Shown here piece after piece: positions 11,205-23,400 of a stretch of 64,000 nt of DNA. This stretch comes from Bolinopsis microptera (lineage: Eukaryota; Ctenophora; Tentaculata; Lobata; Bolinopsidae), in assembly GCF_026151205.1 (NCBI RefSeq), contig NC_087084.1, positions 10,877,453 through 10,941,452 on the forward strand. Reading direction: 5' to 3'. Both the position numbers and the translations under genes were made by a program. The stretch's first letter is position 1. Every line of letters starts with the position of its first letter. The notes under the pieces are model-generated. The model did not search any database. It was not told the DNA's origin and saw nothing but the letters and a program-made list of their open reading frames with translations.

Positions 11205-11445
11205 TTAACCCATTAGGGACGATAGGGTCGTTTTTATGACCTACCTTTTCTAGACAAAAAACCAAATTACTAAACGCTATAACGAATCTATAGCATATAT
11301 GCTCAAAATTTATTGGGCTACGTATAATGAAGCCCAATAAATTTTGAGTATATATGCTATAGATTCGTTATAGCGTTTAGTAATTTGGTTTTTCGTCTAG
11401 AAAAGGTGGGTCATAAAAACGACCCTATCGTCCCTAATGGGTTAA
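11205..11445. mobile_element. piggyBac-like foldback MITE with TTAA sites
   Basis: Two nearly perfect inverted arms of about 105 bp each (outer ends CCCATTAGGGACGATAGGG and its inverse) enclose a short loop. The element is flanked on both sides by TTAA (11205-11208 and 11442-11445). TTAA target duplication is the hallmark of the piggyBac superfamily. It has no coding capacity. High arm identity suggests it is fairly young or maintained by hairpin repair. Confidence 0.82.
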
Positions 11446-11479
11446 GATAAGCACTCTATCAAGTAAAATTCATACCTAA

Positions 11480-12265
11480 TCGGACCTTATTTGAACGGAC
11501 ATTAAATGAACGGACATAATTATGAACGGACATTAATATGAACGCTAGAACGCATTCAAAACCATCAAAAATCCGAATTTTTTCATTTTTTTTTACGTTT
11601 TTTTATTTCAGCAAATGATTTTTAAATCCATTTTTTATACTGTACGTAAGTAAGAAAAACAGTCGTTAAGCAGTAAAAATGTTAAAATATGTGTACATAT
11701 GATCAGTGTCTAATATCACATAGCATCGTCATCAAATGGGTCTCTTTTACAAGCCATTCGGCATGAAGTGGTTTTATCTTAGAAAACTTTAGGTTAACCT
11801 TAACATCACGTGGAGCTTTCTTAGCACTGTTTCATTACCTCCCCTGAGTAATATAAACTACATCAGAAAATGTCCTTGGCAACACGATTTACCGTAATAT
11901 CTAGAGGCTGGAACAAGTTTGTCATGTTGGCGGGGACTAGCTTATGAACTATGTTGTTGAGTGCCATAAGTTCGTTGACTTTTTCCGCTAAGTGACCCTT
12001 GAAAACATCATATACTAGTAGACTGTTCTGTGCGTCCGGCAGACCAAGGAGAACCTTTCCATCGTTAACTTACGGCACAATAAAGTTCTCATAGTTGTCA
12101 TATTCTGGACAAAAAGTTCGAAGTGGAAAAATGTTTGAAAAAAAATTAACGGACTTTAACTTGGACGGACCTTAAATGAACGGACTTTATTTGAACGGAC
12201 ATTAAGATGAACAATAGGGCCTCCAGCGTTCAATTAATGCCCGTCCTAATATAAAGGTCCGATAA
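11480..12265 (-). mobile_element. Decayed Tigger/pogo-type transposon, inverted copy
   Basis: On the minus strand the same segment as at 7.4 kb is found (FIVP, a stop, LLGLPDAQ, LVYDVFKGHLAEKVNELM). It runs on to VPANMTNLFQPLD, a conserved DDE_1 stretch just before the last catalytic residue, and then KFSKIKPLHAEWLV. Stops interrupt it. GAACGGACATTAA foldback ends are seen near 11490-11540 and 12160-12260, consistent with terminal inverted repeats. Confidence 0.65.
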
Positions 12266-12663
12266 GGTATATATGTTTGGACACGAAGGGAAACACACGA
12301 TGTTAGGCTTCAATCCTTCGTAAATAAACTAGTAGACAGAGTTGTCACAATTGGCCCGTACCCTAACCGGGCGCCTTATACTTATTGGCGTTTTGTCAAA
12401 GAAATTTAGACGCCTATCATTTGAATCAAGGTCTAAATAAACCAACAAAATGGTACTGCGGGGTCATTAGGATGCTTTGTAACACCATTGAACTGTCGGG
12501 GATTCTGAGTGTTTGGTATTCACACTTTCACAAAATATTCTTAAAAAATAAGCGTACTTTTTATATCTTTTATAATAATATAGTACATCAGAAAAGATAA
12601 AGGCAAGAGCTCAAACCAGATTCACACAAGGACTCAAGGACTTAGCCAGTGCCACTACGCACA

Positions 12664-14311
12664 ATGTTGGAGCTAATGTTGTTGATTATGTTCCTTAATG
12701 GGGCGGTCAGCTCTCAAGGTTTGTGAATTGTGTACAATTAAATTCTCAGTCTTGTCTATGGACATACGTTATTGGACATTATTAAAATGGACATCACTTG
12801 GATTGAATATCCGTCCAAAGTCCGATTTATTGTCACCAGCTCTCCGGTGTCCTAGATTTATTTTCAAGCTAATTATCTTTCTAATTTCTTATCTTTAGGT
12901 CCTTTTAGAGCACTAGAGAAGATTCCTCTTTTTCTCCATCTTGTGACAAAATTTAATCTATATGCAGCTTAAAGAGCAAGTTTCTGGATTACCTTACAAG
13001 ACATATTTATGGCGGCCTAATTTGCGTCGACCGAAATTTTGGCGGTCCGAAAATATGGCGAAATTGAACAAAAACCGTCAAATTTCGGACGTCACAGAAA
13101 ATAAGGGTATTTTTCATCATTTTTTGTGACAGTAAGCAGTAAGGAAATTTCTGAAATTCGGTAAAATCTTGTAGGTTTACAACCTACCTGGACGAGTTGG
13201 ACTCGTCGACGGTCCAATATATGGAACAGATATTCTACGAGTATCACCCGTTAAGTAAAATCATGTTCAAACTTAGTCTGTATTAAGGCTGTAAGACTTT
13301 CATGTTAACACATACATGTATTTTAATGCAAATTTAAACTGTATTGCTTGACATTCAATTTGTCATTGGTGTGGTGATAATTTGTCCCAAGATGCCAGAA
13401 TTTATTTATTTATTTTACTTGATATTACTTTTTAGAAACAAAATAAAGCAGTGAAGGCACAGTCATTGAAATAAGCTAAAAGATAATGCGACGGATTCTA
13501 TTACGACGACCGAAATTTTGGCGGTCCGAAAATATGGCGAAATTTTCGGAAAACCGCCACATTTCGTACGTTATAAATATGTCTTGTAAGGTACGCCGCA
13601 AAGTTTGACATGGATTTATTATTTATGTTTCAGCTGTAAAGCCCACTGATTTCGTGGAACCTACCGAAAATATGGAAACTATAACGGAAGTTATCGCTGC
13701 AACAAATGATGTTGAATCAACTAGAAATGACTCCACTGTTGAACCAACTAGAAATGACTCCACTGTTGAACTAACCAGTGCTGAACCAACCACTGCTGAA
13801 CCAACTGCTGATGAACCAACCACTGTTGAACCAACCACTGTTGAACCAACCACTGATGAACCAACCACTGTTGAACCAACCACTGTTGAACCAACCACTG
13901 TTGAACCAACCACTCTTGAAGCAACAGAAATTGACCCCACTGTTGAACTAACAAGTGCTGAACCAACCACTGTTGAACCAACTGAAAATTACTCCACTGA
14001 AGCTGAAATTTCATTCCGAATCGTTGATGAAGATAAAAATGACGTCACGAAGGGAGTACAAGGTCTACTGCTCTACAACGGTGGGACAGTTTGTGACGAC
14101 GATTTCAACATGGTTGCAGCATTTGCGATCTGCAAAGAAATGGGATATGTTAGTGCAATCAACTGGGAGAGTGGAAACTATTTTAATTTGCAGGAAGACC
14201 TAGAGATAAAACTAGATGATGTCAGTTGTAGTGAACAAAGTTGGCACTCTTGCAGTTACAATGAATCTCACGACTGCAGCCATAGCGAGGATGTCTTTCT
14301 CACATGTTCAG
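12664..14311 (+). CDS. Secreted SRCR-domain protein with Thr/Pro-rich stalk
   Basis: Exon 1 (12664-12718) encodes a signal peptide (MLELMLLIMFLNGAVSS) ending in phase 1 before GTTTGT. Exon 2 (13634-14311) follows TTTCAG in phase 1. It encodes about 15 tandem pentapeptides of the type EPTTV (a 15-bp repeat), likely an O-glycosylated stalk, then a complete scavenger receptor cysteine-rich domain: FRIVDEDK, LLLYNGGTVCDDDF, AICKEMGY, LDDVSCSEQ, and DVFLTCSG. A phase 1 donor GTAACT follows, so the gene continues or this exon joins a distant one; I did not find the next exon. The same signal-phase-1 plan is used by the GPCR genes to the right, so this may be a relative or an alternative N-terminus. 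A MITE fills intron 1. Confidence 0.7.
12991..13592. mobile_element. MITE in intron of the SRCR gene
   Basis: The ends ACCTTACAAGACATATTTAT and its inverse define an element of about 600 bp. A subterminal CCGAAATTTTGGCGGTCCGA motif occurs in both halves. No coding capacity. Confidence 0.7.
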
Positions 14312-15248
14312 GTAACTTAATATCTAATATTTAAATAGCATAAAATGAATGTGTGACTGTAATCAAAACTTTTTTAGACCCTGGTCATTAAAAACACCCC
14401 TAAAAGTTCGTTTTTTGACAAAATTTTTAAAACTTCTGTAATTTCATTTCTGTTTTAGTTACGTATTTAATTTTTGATATACATATAGAAAATTGATACG
14501 GCTTTAAAATGAGATGTTCGGCGACCTCCTAGCTCACTCACTAGACTCAATAGGACTAGGAGTGATTGAACTGCGAGGGACAATTGAGGCTAACAAATTA
14601 GCCTCATCACTTTTAAAAAATCACTTTCTCATGTTACGTCCATGATATTGAATTTAGTTTCATTTACTCTCTCCATAGGTATGCCATTGATATTGATTTC
14701 TTGATTAAAAATTCTCAAAACATTAAACTCGTTTGTAACTCTTATTTAAGCATTTTGCCCTCCCCGCTTATAATCTTGGTTGATCTCACTTAAGATATGA
14801 CTTGACTGACTGACTGACTTGACTTAAGGCGGCTTCGACGTCCGAACAAACGATATAAGATATTGTTGTCTAAAAAAGGTCTAAAGTGATAGAAAAATTC
14901 ACGATCGTGCCTGACTGACTATCGCTAATTTTGTTCCATCTCTTTTACCAGATAATACAATAGACCAATGACTAACCATGTCTGAATTCTGAAACACCTT
15001 TCGTTGGTAAATTATTTAAAATTGTGCCTTTGTTAAACATACCTGGCCAGGTATGTTTAACAAAGGGTAGTGCCAATTCGATAATTAGTGTCTTGTTTTC
15101 CAACAATTTCTATATATTTAGCTAGAATGTATTTTCTATTTATACCTTATAAAATTCATCATCAGAATCATTTTCTATCGAACTCATTTACTTTGGAATA
15201 TACTTATTTTACAACTGATACATATAATTTCTGTACTCTGTAAAATAT
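14312..15248. other. Non-coding region after the SRCR exon
   Basis: No further SRCR, LDLa or 7TM exon was recognised. A 40-bp near-perfect palindrome (GTTAAACATACCTGG and its inverse) lies at 15031-15066. Confidence 0.5.
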
Positions 15249-15260
15249 ATGGTGTGCAGA

Positions 15261-15345
15261 ATGAAACTTTCGCTCCAGAATTTGAGGAGAGCAGTGATAA
15301 TTCTGTGTATTATTGGGGAACTGGTGTCAGGAAGATCGAACACTG
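15261..15345 (+). CDS. Orphan signal-peptide exon
   Basis: An ATG at 15261 (or in-frame at 15249) starts MKLSLQNLRRAVIILCIIGELVSG, a basic then hydrophobic stretch typical of a signal peptide. It ends in phase 1 at AACACTG before GTGAG. The phase matches the signal exons at 12664, 20410 and 42715. No partner exon could be assigned; it may be an alternative first exon of GPCR copy 1 or a remnant. Confidence 0.45.
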
Positions 15346-15482
15346 GTGAGAATCTGATATTTTCAATAACTTTTGTCATAGAGATTCTATGATGTTTGTG
15401 AAGCACCATCTTAATTGAGAAATATATTTTAAAAATATATAACGATGCAACAGACTAACTAAACTAATTCATTCTGCATTCA

Positions 15483-15652
15483 CAGGTATTTCTTAGACTC
15501 CGTGTTCGGACTTTTGCTTTTTGTACCAGTTTATCGTTAACTTGGTATTTTATTCCGATTTTATTTTATTCCCACTCTCCACGATAGCATTCCGGCCATT
15601 TTAGAGCATCATTTAATCATTCGGTCTTACTAAAGAACCTCTCGCCCTCTAA
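15483..15652 (+). repeat. Direct repeat, left copy
   Basis: A segment of about 165 bp (contains TAGACTCCGTGTTCGGAC and CACGATAGCATTCCGGCC) is repeated in the same orientation at 18613-18773. The pair brackets a 3-kb block of simple repeats. Confidence 0.85.
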
Positions 15653-15779
15653 GATTTGTCACCACTTCGTTCATTTTTAAGCCTAATTTATTCATTTTAT
15701 CATTTTTACTGCACACACTAGCTGTTTACTTTACAAATGAGCAAACGTTTCGGTTTACGGAGGCATTATAGAACGGTAT

Positions 15780-15962
15780 AGGGGGGGGGGGGGGGTGTCA
15801 CGTCCGTCTATGTCCGCTTGTCTCATAGAATCCAAAAAGGACAGGACATAGGCGGACGTAGGCGGACATAGGCGGACATAGGCGGACATAGGCGGACATA
15901 GGCGGACATAGACGGACATAGGCGGACATAGGCGGACATAGGCGGACATAGGCGGACATTAA
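15780..15962 (+). repeat. 10-bp array GGACATAGGC
   Basis: G homopolymer at 15781-15795, then a single-copy stretch ending AGAATCCAAAAAGGACAG, then about 12 units of GCGGACATAG up to 15960. An inverted relative is at 18295-18455. Confidence 0.9.
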
Positions 15963-16099
15963 TGGACACCTAAATTGCTAAATAAAATGTTCAATTTTTG
16001 CTGTTATAGGGGGGATTATGTTTTTTGTCCGTTCGGTACCCTATATTTTCAAAACGGACAAAAAATAGAGCGGACAAAAATGGACAAAAACGGAAAAAA

Positions 16100-18290
16100 A
16101 TGGAAATAACATTTAGATGCTTCCTCCTCTTACTCTTCCTCCTCCTCCCCCTGGGTCTTCCTGATCTTCCTCAGTCCTCTTCCTCCTCCCCTCCTCAGTC
16201 CTCATCCTACTCCTCCTCCTCGTCCTCAGTCCTCCTCATCAGTCCTCAACAGTCCTCCTCCCCAGTCCTCCTCCTCCTCCTGAGTCCTCCTCCTGAGTCC
16301 TCCTCCTGAGTCCTCCTCCTCCTCTTCATCCTCCTCCTCTTCCTCCTCAGTCCTCAGTCCTCCTCCTCATCCTTCTCCTCAGTCCTCCATTCTCCTCCTC
16401 AGTCCTCCCCCAGTCCCCCTCCTCCTCCTCCTATTCAGTCCTCCTCTTCCTCCTCCTTCTCAGTCCTCCTCCTCCTCCTGAGTCCTCCTCCTCCTCCTCC
16501 TCTTCCCTCTCAGTCATCCTCCTCAGCCATCCTCCTCAGTCCTCCTCAGTCCTCCTCAGTCCTCCTCCTCAGTCCTCCTCCTCCTGGGTCCTCCTTCTCC
16601 TCTTCATCCTCCTCCTCTTCCTCCTCGGTCCTCAGTCCTCCTCCTCCTGGGTCCTCCTCCTCATCCTTCTCATCAGTCCTCCTCCTCCCCAGTCCTCTCC
16701 CAGTCCCCCTCCTTCTCCTCCTCCTATTCAGTCCTCCTCCTCCTCAGTTCTCCTCAGTTCTCCTCAGTCCTCCTTCTCATTTCTCCTAAGTCCTCCTCCT
16801 GAGTCCTCCTCCTGAGTCCTCCTCCTCTTCCTTCTGAGTCCTCCTTCTCCTCCCTCTCCTCCTTCTCCTCCCTCTCAGTCATCCTCCTCAGTCATCCTCC
16901 TCAGCCATCCTCCCCAGCCATCCTCCTCAGCCATCCTCCTCAGTACTCCTCAGTCCTCCTCCTTCTCAGTCATCGTCAGTCCTCCTCCTCAGTCCTCCTC
17001 AGTCCTCCTCAGTCCTCCTCCTCCTCCTGAGTCCTCCTCCTCCTCTTCATCCTCCTCCTCTTCCTCCTCAGTCCTCAGTCCTCCTCCTCATCCTTCTCCT
17101 CAGTCCTCCATTCTCCTCCTCAGTCCTCCCCCAGTCCCCCTCCTCCTCCTCCTATTCAGTCCTCCTCTTCCTCCTCCTTCTCAGTCCTCCTCCTCCTCCT
17201 GAGTCCTCCTCCTCCTCCTCCTCTTCCCTCTCAGTCATCCTCCTCAGCCATCCTCCTCAGTCCTCCTCAGTCCTCCTCAGTCCTCCTCCTCAGTCCTCCT
17301 CCTCCTGGGTCCTCCTTCTCCTCTTCATCCTCCTCCTCTTCCTCCTCGGTCCTCAGTCCTCCTCCTCCTGGGTCCTCCTCCTCATCCTTCTCATCAGTCC
17401 TCCTCCTCCCCAGTCCTCTCCCAGTCCCCCTCCTTCTCCTCCTCCTATTCAGTCCTCCTCCTCCTCAGTTCTCCTCAGTTCTCCTCAGTCCTCCTTCTCA
17501 TTTCTCCTAAGTCCTCCTCCTGAGTCCTCCTCCTGAGTCCTCCTCCTCTTCCTTCTGAGTCCTCCTTCTCCTCCCTCTCCTCCTTCTCCTCCCTCTCAGT
17601 CATCCTCCTCAGTCATCCTCCTCAGCCATCCTCCCCAGCCATCCTCCTCAGCCATCCTCCTCAGTACTCCTCAGTCCTCCTCCTTCTCAGTCATCGTCAG
17701 TCCTCCTCCTCAGTCCTCCTCAGTCCTCCTCAGTCCTCCTCCTCCTCCTGGGTCCTCCGCCTCCTCCTGGGTCCTCCTGGGTCTTCCTGATCCTCCCCAG
17801 TCCTCTTCCTCCTCCCCTCCTCAGTCCTTCTCCTACTCCTCCTCCTCGTCCTCAGTCCTCCTCATCAGTCCTCAACAGTTCTCCTCCTCCCCAGTCCTCC
17901 TGGGGCCTTTTCGTGGGTCGTCCTCCTGGGTCCTCCTCCTCCTGGGTCCTCCTCCTCCTGGGTCCTCCTTCTCCTCCTGGGTCCTTCTCCTCCTCCTCCT
18001 CAGTCCTCTTCCTCCTCAGTCCTCCTCCTTCTCAGTCCTCTTGAGTCCTCCTCCTGAGTCCTCCTCCTGAGTCCTCCTCCTCCTCAGTCATCCTCCTCAT
18101 CCTAGGTCCTCCTTCTGGGTCCTCCTCCTCGTCCTCCTCCTGGGTCTTCCTGATCCTTCTCCTCCCTCTCAGTTATCCTCCTCAGTCATCCTCCTCAGTC
18201 ATTCTCCTCAGCCATCCTCCTCAGCCATCCTTCTCAGCCATCCTCCTCAGTACTCTTCAGTACTCTTCAGTACTCTTCAGTCCTCAAAAT
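16100..18290 (+). repeat. 2.2-kb pyrimidine-rich CCTCCTCAGT tract
   Basis: Almost pure C/T sequence built from TCCTCC, with CAGT or GAGT spacers every 10-30 bp. A higher-order duplication is visible: a block starting TCTTCATCCTCC at 16323 recurs at 17044, about 721 bp later, and stays nearly identical for hundreds of bases. Strand asymmetry of this extent can favour triplex or slipped structures. Confidence 0.95.
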
Positions 18291-18292
18291 GT

Positions 18293-18528
18293 TTGTCCGT
18301 TAATGTCCACCAATGTCCGCTAATGTCCACCAATGTCCATCCAAGTCCGCCAATGTCCGTCCAGGTCCGCCAATGTCCGTCCAGGTCCGCCAATGTCCGT
18401 CCGAGTCCGCCAATGTCCGTCCGAGTCCGCCAATGTCCGTCCGTGTCCGCCAATGTCCCAAAAAACACGTCCGTTGTCTCATAGAATCCAAAAAGGACAG
18501 GACATAGGCGGACATAGACGGACATGAC

Positions 18529-18562
<34 letters not shown>
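18293..18562 (-). repeat. Inverted GGACATTGGCGGAC array and poly-C
   Basis: Units of CAATGTCCGTCC and GAGTCCGC repeat 16-17 times. On the minus strand they read GGACATTGGC, like the left array at 15850. A copy of TCTCATAGAATCCAAAAAGG follows, then a C homopolymer (about 28) at 18531-18559. The order mirrors the left side (array, single-copy piece, homopolymer). Confidence 0.88.
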
Positions 18563-18564
<2 letters not shown>

Positions 18565-18612
18565 ATATATTTTAACACATCATGCACGGGTGCCATTCTG
18601 CTTATTTGGTTC

Positions 18613-18773
18613 GCAGGTATATCCTAGACTCCGTGTTCGGACTTTTGCTTTCTGTACCAGTTTATCGTTAACTTAAAATTTTATTCCGATTTTATTTTTT
18701 CCCATTCTCCACGATAGCATTCCGGCCATTTTAGAGCATCATTTAATCATTTGGTCTTACTAAAGAACCTCTG
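18613..18773 (+). repeat. Direct repeat, right copy
   Basis: Right partner of 15483-15652, the same orientation and nearly identical apart from small indels. Confidence 0.85.
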
Positions 18774-19290
18774 GATAAAGATCTGGATTGTAGGATTGTC
18801 AAGGCATACTTGCACAGGCAATGATCAAAATCTACAGAGAATCTGTACAAACAGTATTACTTCACGGAAGCGAGACTTGGCCGAACATCAAAAGCCATGT
18901 GCACCGAGCAGAGGTGTTCCATCAGAGGTTTCTGAGGAGGATTCTAAGAAGACAAGCAATGAAACAGTTCTACAGCGTGCTGCTGTCACAAATGTTGCAA
19001 CCTTTATCTCTAACAACAGACTGCAGCGGTTTGGACACGTGACATAATGGCAATGCCTCAAGAACGGCTGCCCAATAAATTGCTGTATTGGAAACCATGA
19101 GCACATGGAAAAATATTTAGAGGTAGACCTCGAAAGTCTTGGCTCTATTGTGTTAAAGAGTATTACTATTACAAGACCGCTACTGGATCAATCCCAAACA
19201 TGGGAGACGTGATCATTTTAGTAGGATATAGGAAAAAGTGGCGGACATTAGTCAGACTGAGACAACGTAAACCAGTTTGAGGAAACCGTT
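18774..19290 (+). mobile_element. LINE reverse-transcriptase C-terminal relic
   Basis: Translation in shifting frames gives LLHGSETWPNIKSHVHRAEVF, FLRRILRRQAM, then RLQRFGHV and PQERLPNK, RGRPRKSW-like pieces. This is the conserved region after the RT domain of many non-LTR elements (YGSETW ... LRRIL ... WFGHV.RM). Several frameshifts show it is dead. It lies just upstream of the promoter region of GPCR copy 1. Confidence 0.65.
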
Positions 19291-19599
19291 ACAAGTACAC
19301 GTGCTATCAACTCAGGTCTGACTTTTCTGATTTGATGACCCTCCTACTACCCTGGTCCATGGATTTCAACCTCACACAAAAGATACTGTCTGCCATACTT
19401 ATACACTAAACAGTATAGCGAACTCTATCCACAGGTTATAGTCAGGCAGTGCAGCTCACACTCTGATGACATCTCGTTTTGAAGATTTCAGACTCTCAGA
19501 CTACCTAGTTGAGTGTGTACCACGTAGCCTAGCACCCTGCCTAAACGCTCAGAACTCACGGACCTATGTGGCAAGCCTGCTCCATGACAATAAAAAACA

Positions 19600-19669
19600 T
19601 GTATTTAAAACACGTGCATTAATCGTCACCGATTATCAACACAACACGGAATTGTTGTCATAGTGACTG
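19600..19669 (+). promoter_or_regulatory. Conserved 5' leader and non-coding exon, GPCR copy 1
   Basis: A stretch starting ACACGTGCATTAATCG and ending CATAGTGACTG before the donor GTGAGTAAG is nearly identical at 42198-42261, upstream of GPCR copy 2. The similarity runs on into the following 150 bp. Conservation upstream of both paralogues and the strong donor suggest a 5' untranslated exon and the promoter area. The transcription start is not visible. Confidence 0.5.
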
Positions 19670-20409
19670 GTGAGTAAGACACAGTAAGTATAGCTACGGT
19701 CCTCCAGTAGAGTGGTAATCTTTAATCTGGCCACCTCTTATCTGTACTTTCGTAGACTTGCGTGGACTAATTTGTTCAACTCAGTAATGTCTTCCTCACA
19801 GAACATCTGGTGAAAAAACAGATGTTCAAACATTAAGAATCTGTGCAGTCTTTATGATCCTAACTAGTCTTTTACAATCTATGATGTTCGTATCAAGGGG
19901 ACCACATACACCAAAACCGTTTCCGATTTGGCTGGGGATTCGAATTTATATTCGGAAAATATAGATAAATACAATATGATGCTTTTGGGCACGAAGGGAA
20001 ACACACAACGTAAGGCTTCAAATCTTAAAACTACATCATTATAGCCTGTAAAACATTTAAGTTTAAGATAAGCACTCTATCAAATAAAATTCATATGTAA
20101 TTATCATTGTGTATTAACTAAAACGTAAAAATTGTAACAAAGGCAAAATTTAATTAGTCAAAATATGATTTCGCACGTACGCACTTTCGAAAAAAATCGC
20201 TTTTTCTTTTTGCAACCTTTTTTAAATTTGGTAAACTTTGTCACTGTATACCGATTTTTTAGTTATTTTTCAAGGGTTTAGTCTGTTTTTTACTGAACAT
20301 TACCATTAATCCGTACAAGAAGCACTTCAAAGGATTATTTGATAGTTGAAACAAAAATTGACCGAATTACAAGCCGAATAAGGGCGAGTGAAGCAGAATA
20401 CAACCAAGC

Positions 20410-23400
20410 ATGCAGACAATAATAGTATTTATTTTGGTGTTCCAGCAACAATTAGCATTGGTTCTCTCAGGTGAGTCACTACCTTGGTTCGTTTAAATTT
20501 AATTATGGCGGGTTAAAGTTGGCGGTTTTTCGGAAATTTCGCCATAAGTTTACCCACCATTATTTTTACCTGTCATAATAAAACCTGCGGAGTCTATTTT
20601 TGCTGCAGTTTTGACAGGGTATTATATGACATGATAATTTTATCGTTCCTTTCTTAAATTGAAACAAGCGTCATGGACTCAATTTTTAGGTATTCCAACC
20701 AAAACGAGGTGGTTTTATACGGAAAAATCAAATAATTTGGTTGTAATGGACGGGATGATGATAAATCACTGAACAAATTGTGTATCGAGGGGTGTTTGCG
20801 GACTTCGAAAAACCGAAAAAATATTTTCGGCTAGTAATGAACAGGGTAGCATGAAACGTAGAGAAAAGTGGTTTTTAGAAACATTTTGACTTAGAAAATT
20901 TTCGGTCCGAGTCAAATTCGATACGTACCTCCCGTATCGAGAGCTTCCGCTTCCAAGCTCGTGTTGCAAAGGGAGTCCTGCCTTCCGAGATCGCATTACC
21001 AGGGGGAAGCCTCGAGTCCAAAATTGTGTATCCCCCGCGGGCCCCGGCTATAAACGCAACATATGTAGTATAGAGGAAACCCGAACCTTATTACGAACAG
21101 TAGCTCTAGTATTGCTCTTTATCACGTTTTATTATTATGATCCAGTTTTGGCTCCGAGTCAATTATTGTGCAGACAGCAGACTGCTGTCTTCCTATCTAG
21201 TAAAAACGATCCAGTGATAACACTGGGAGACTTTGGGACCGGAAACTGATCCGGCCCCCAAAGAGAGGTCAGATCACGTCACCAATTAGTGTCGTATAAT
21301 TAGTGATGTGATCCATGGATTGAATTTAATTGACATAGAAATGGGCTAGATCTGGGGTAGAGTTCACATGTCAATTCTGTAAATCATAGCTGTAGTCTGT
21401 ACATTAAGAAGTAAACATGATCTGACTGCTCGACTCGTAGATCACATAAGGGACGGGAGCTCTTGCAGCTTGCTAAAGGGGGGTTCTCGTATCAAGGATG
21501 TGAGACGTACGTGTCAAAGGCATGCAAGGGGAGTGAGCCGATCTAGTGTTCTAGGTATAAATATTGGGTGATAGAAGGTAGTAGTATCGCATTCTATCAA
21601 CAGTCATGCCTACCTTCTCCAAGTTCCTCAACGGTTTCAGAGGATGTCAACAGGTGCTTGATTCTGACGGATATATCTACAGCAGCAAGAAATATGATGA
21701 CACCGTCCTCTCCTCTGCTTGGCGTTGCCAGAAGAACAAATCCCTTAAATGTCCTGCTATGTGCTACCTCGCTCTCACAGACAACACTCTTTTCCTTGGA
21801 AGTAAACCACACAACCACGATTCGGATCTGGCTACCCCACAGAGACTCGAACTCCTTACAACGCTCAAGAGGAAGGCTGCAGAACAACCCCTGTCGGCGA
21901 CTCAGAACCTGATATCAGAAGTCCTTGCTGATGCTTCAACAGAAGTAAACCAGACGCTACCTAATATGGAATCCCTTGGAAAAGTCGTCTAACGAGACAG
22001 AGTTTCTGCCTCCGGATCTGCCCAACATACCGAGTCGAAGACTTCTCTTGAATTCGTTCTTCCTCCCAGCTGCACATCTACGAGAAGAGACGAACAATAG
22101 GAATACAAGGAATACAAGGAATACAAGGAATACAAATTTAAAATCTTAAGCTACAATAGTAACTGTTACAGTTAAGATAATAACAATATCATAAGATTTG
22201 AATTTATTATATTAATATAACTTAAACTAAAGTGAAACATAAAGATTTTGACAAAAAATATTTTGTTTACAATCGCCTTGGTAATGCTGTAATGCTTGAG
22301 CCAGGCCACTTTGCACTCGTTGTTGCGCGAAAAGAAACAAAAGCGCTGGTACAGTGATTTTCAGTGTTCATGTACTGGCCAGAGAGTCGACTAATTTCTT
22401 GCGGTTGTTAAAACACGTAGTGGCAAATCTAGCAACGACTCTCGTGAGGTGGACTTGACTTTCATTCGTGATTAATTCAATGATTTCACTGTTGTTGCTG
22501 ATGAATTTGAGCACGTTTGCTCCAGGGATGACAGTGTAAACAGAACAAGATGACGCAGATGGTTTGATTGAATTTGATATGATTGATTGGATCTTGTCTA
22601 GGACTTTTCGCCTCGATGCAGCGTTAAGATCACAATGGTTAAGGAAGTGATCTTCATTCTCAATAATACCAGAACCTAAGACTATATTGCACCAGGAGCA
22701 TATTCGCTCATCGCGAGGAGTTTGATTATATCGGCCAAGTTCAATTTCGAGTCGATGTGCACTGATCCGCAGTCTTGTGATATTAGCACGGTCTGCATAT
22801 TTAATGACACTGTCTAGGTAATACTCTTTGTTAAATTTGGATTTTAGGTCACGATAGAATTCTAATTTCCGAGAAGTGTTGATACAGGACCCCCAATATT
22901 CTCTAAAGCTACTTTTCAAAGTTTTATTAATGACGTGTGGTGTGAATATTTTACTCCCGATGGGTTGTGTTGATTGCGGAGGAATTCGTTTCTTGAAACC
23001 GTTGTGAATAAGAAAGTCCTCTTTTGGTGGTTTTGCGATACTCGGGTTACTTTCGAAAATTGACTTGGAGTGATTGTTTTTGAGTGTGCGGTAGGCTGTG
23101 ACATGATCGGTAGAGAAACATGGGTCTAGCGCGAGGACAGGCTCCAAACCTCTGTACCAGTCCAGTTTTGGAACATTCTTCCACAATTGGGTCCATCATT
23201 GTATCCCGTAAGCTTGAAGGGCTATCAGGATTTATTTTGTAACGAAGTGGGGCTCGAGCGTAAGTTTCATGGAGTACATACATACTTACTGCAGTTTGGT
23301 GATATAATAAAGTAGTCAACAACGCTGGCACCGCTGGTCTGGATACAAGTGAAGTCACCATATGAGTCTCCTAAAGTTCTCCCGTTGAGAATATGGAGTT

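Noticed and set aside
13623-14014. Two minus-strand frames (VVGSTVVGS and QQWLVQQWLV repeats)
   Set aside because: Antisense shadows of the EPTTV repeat of the SRCR gene.
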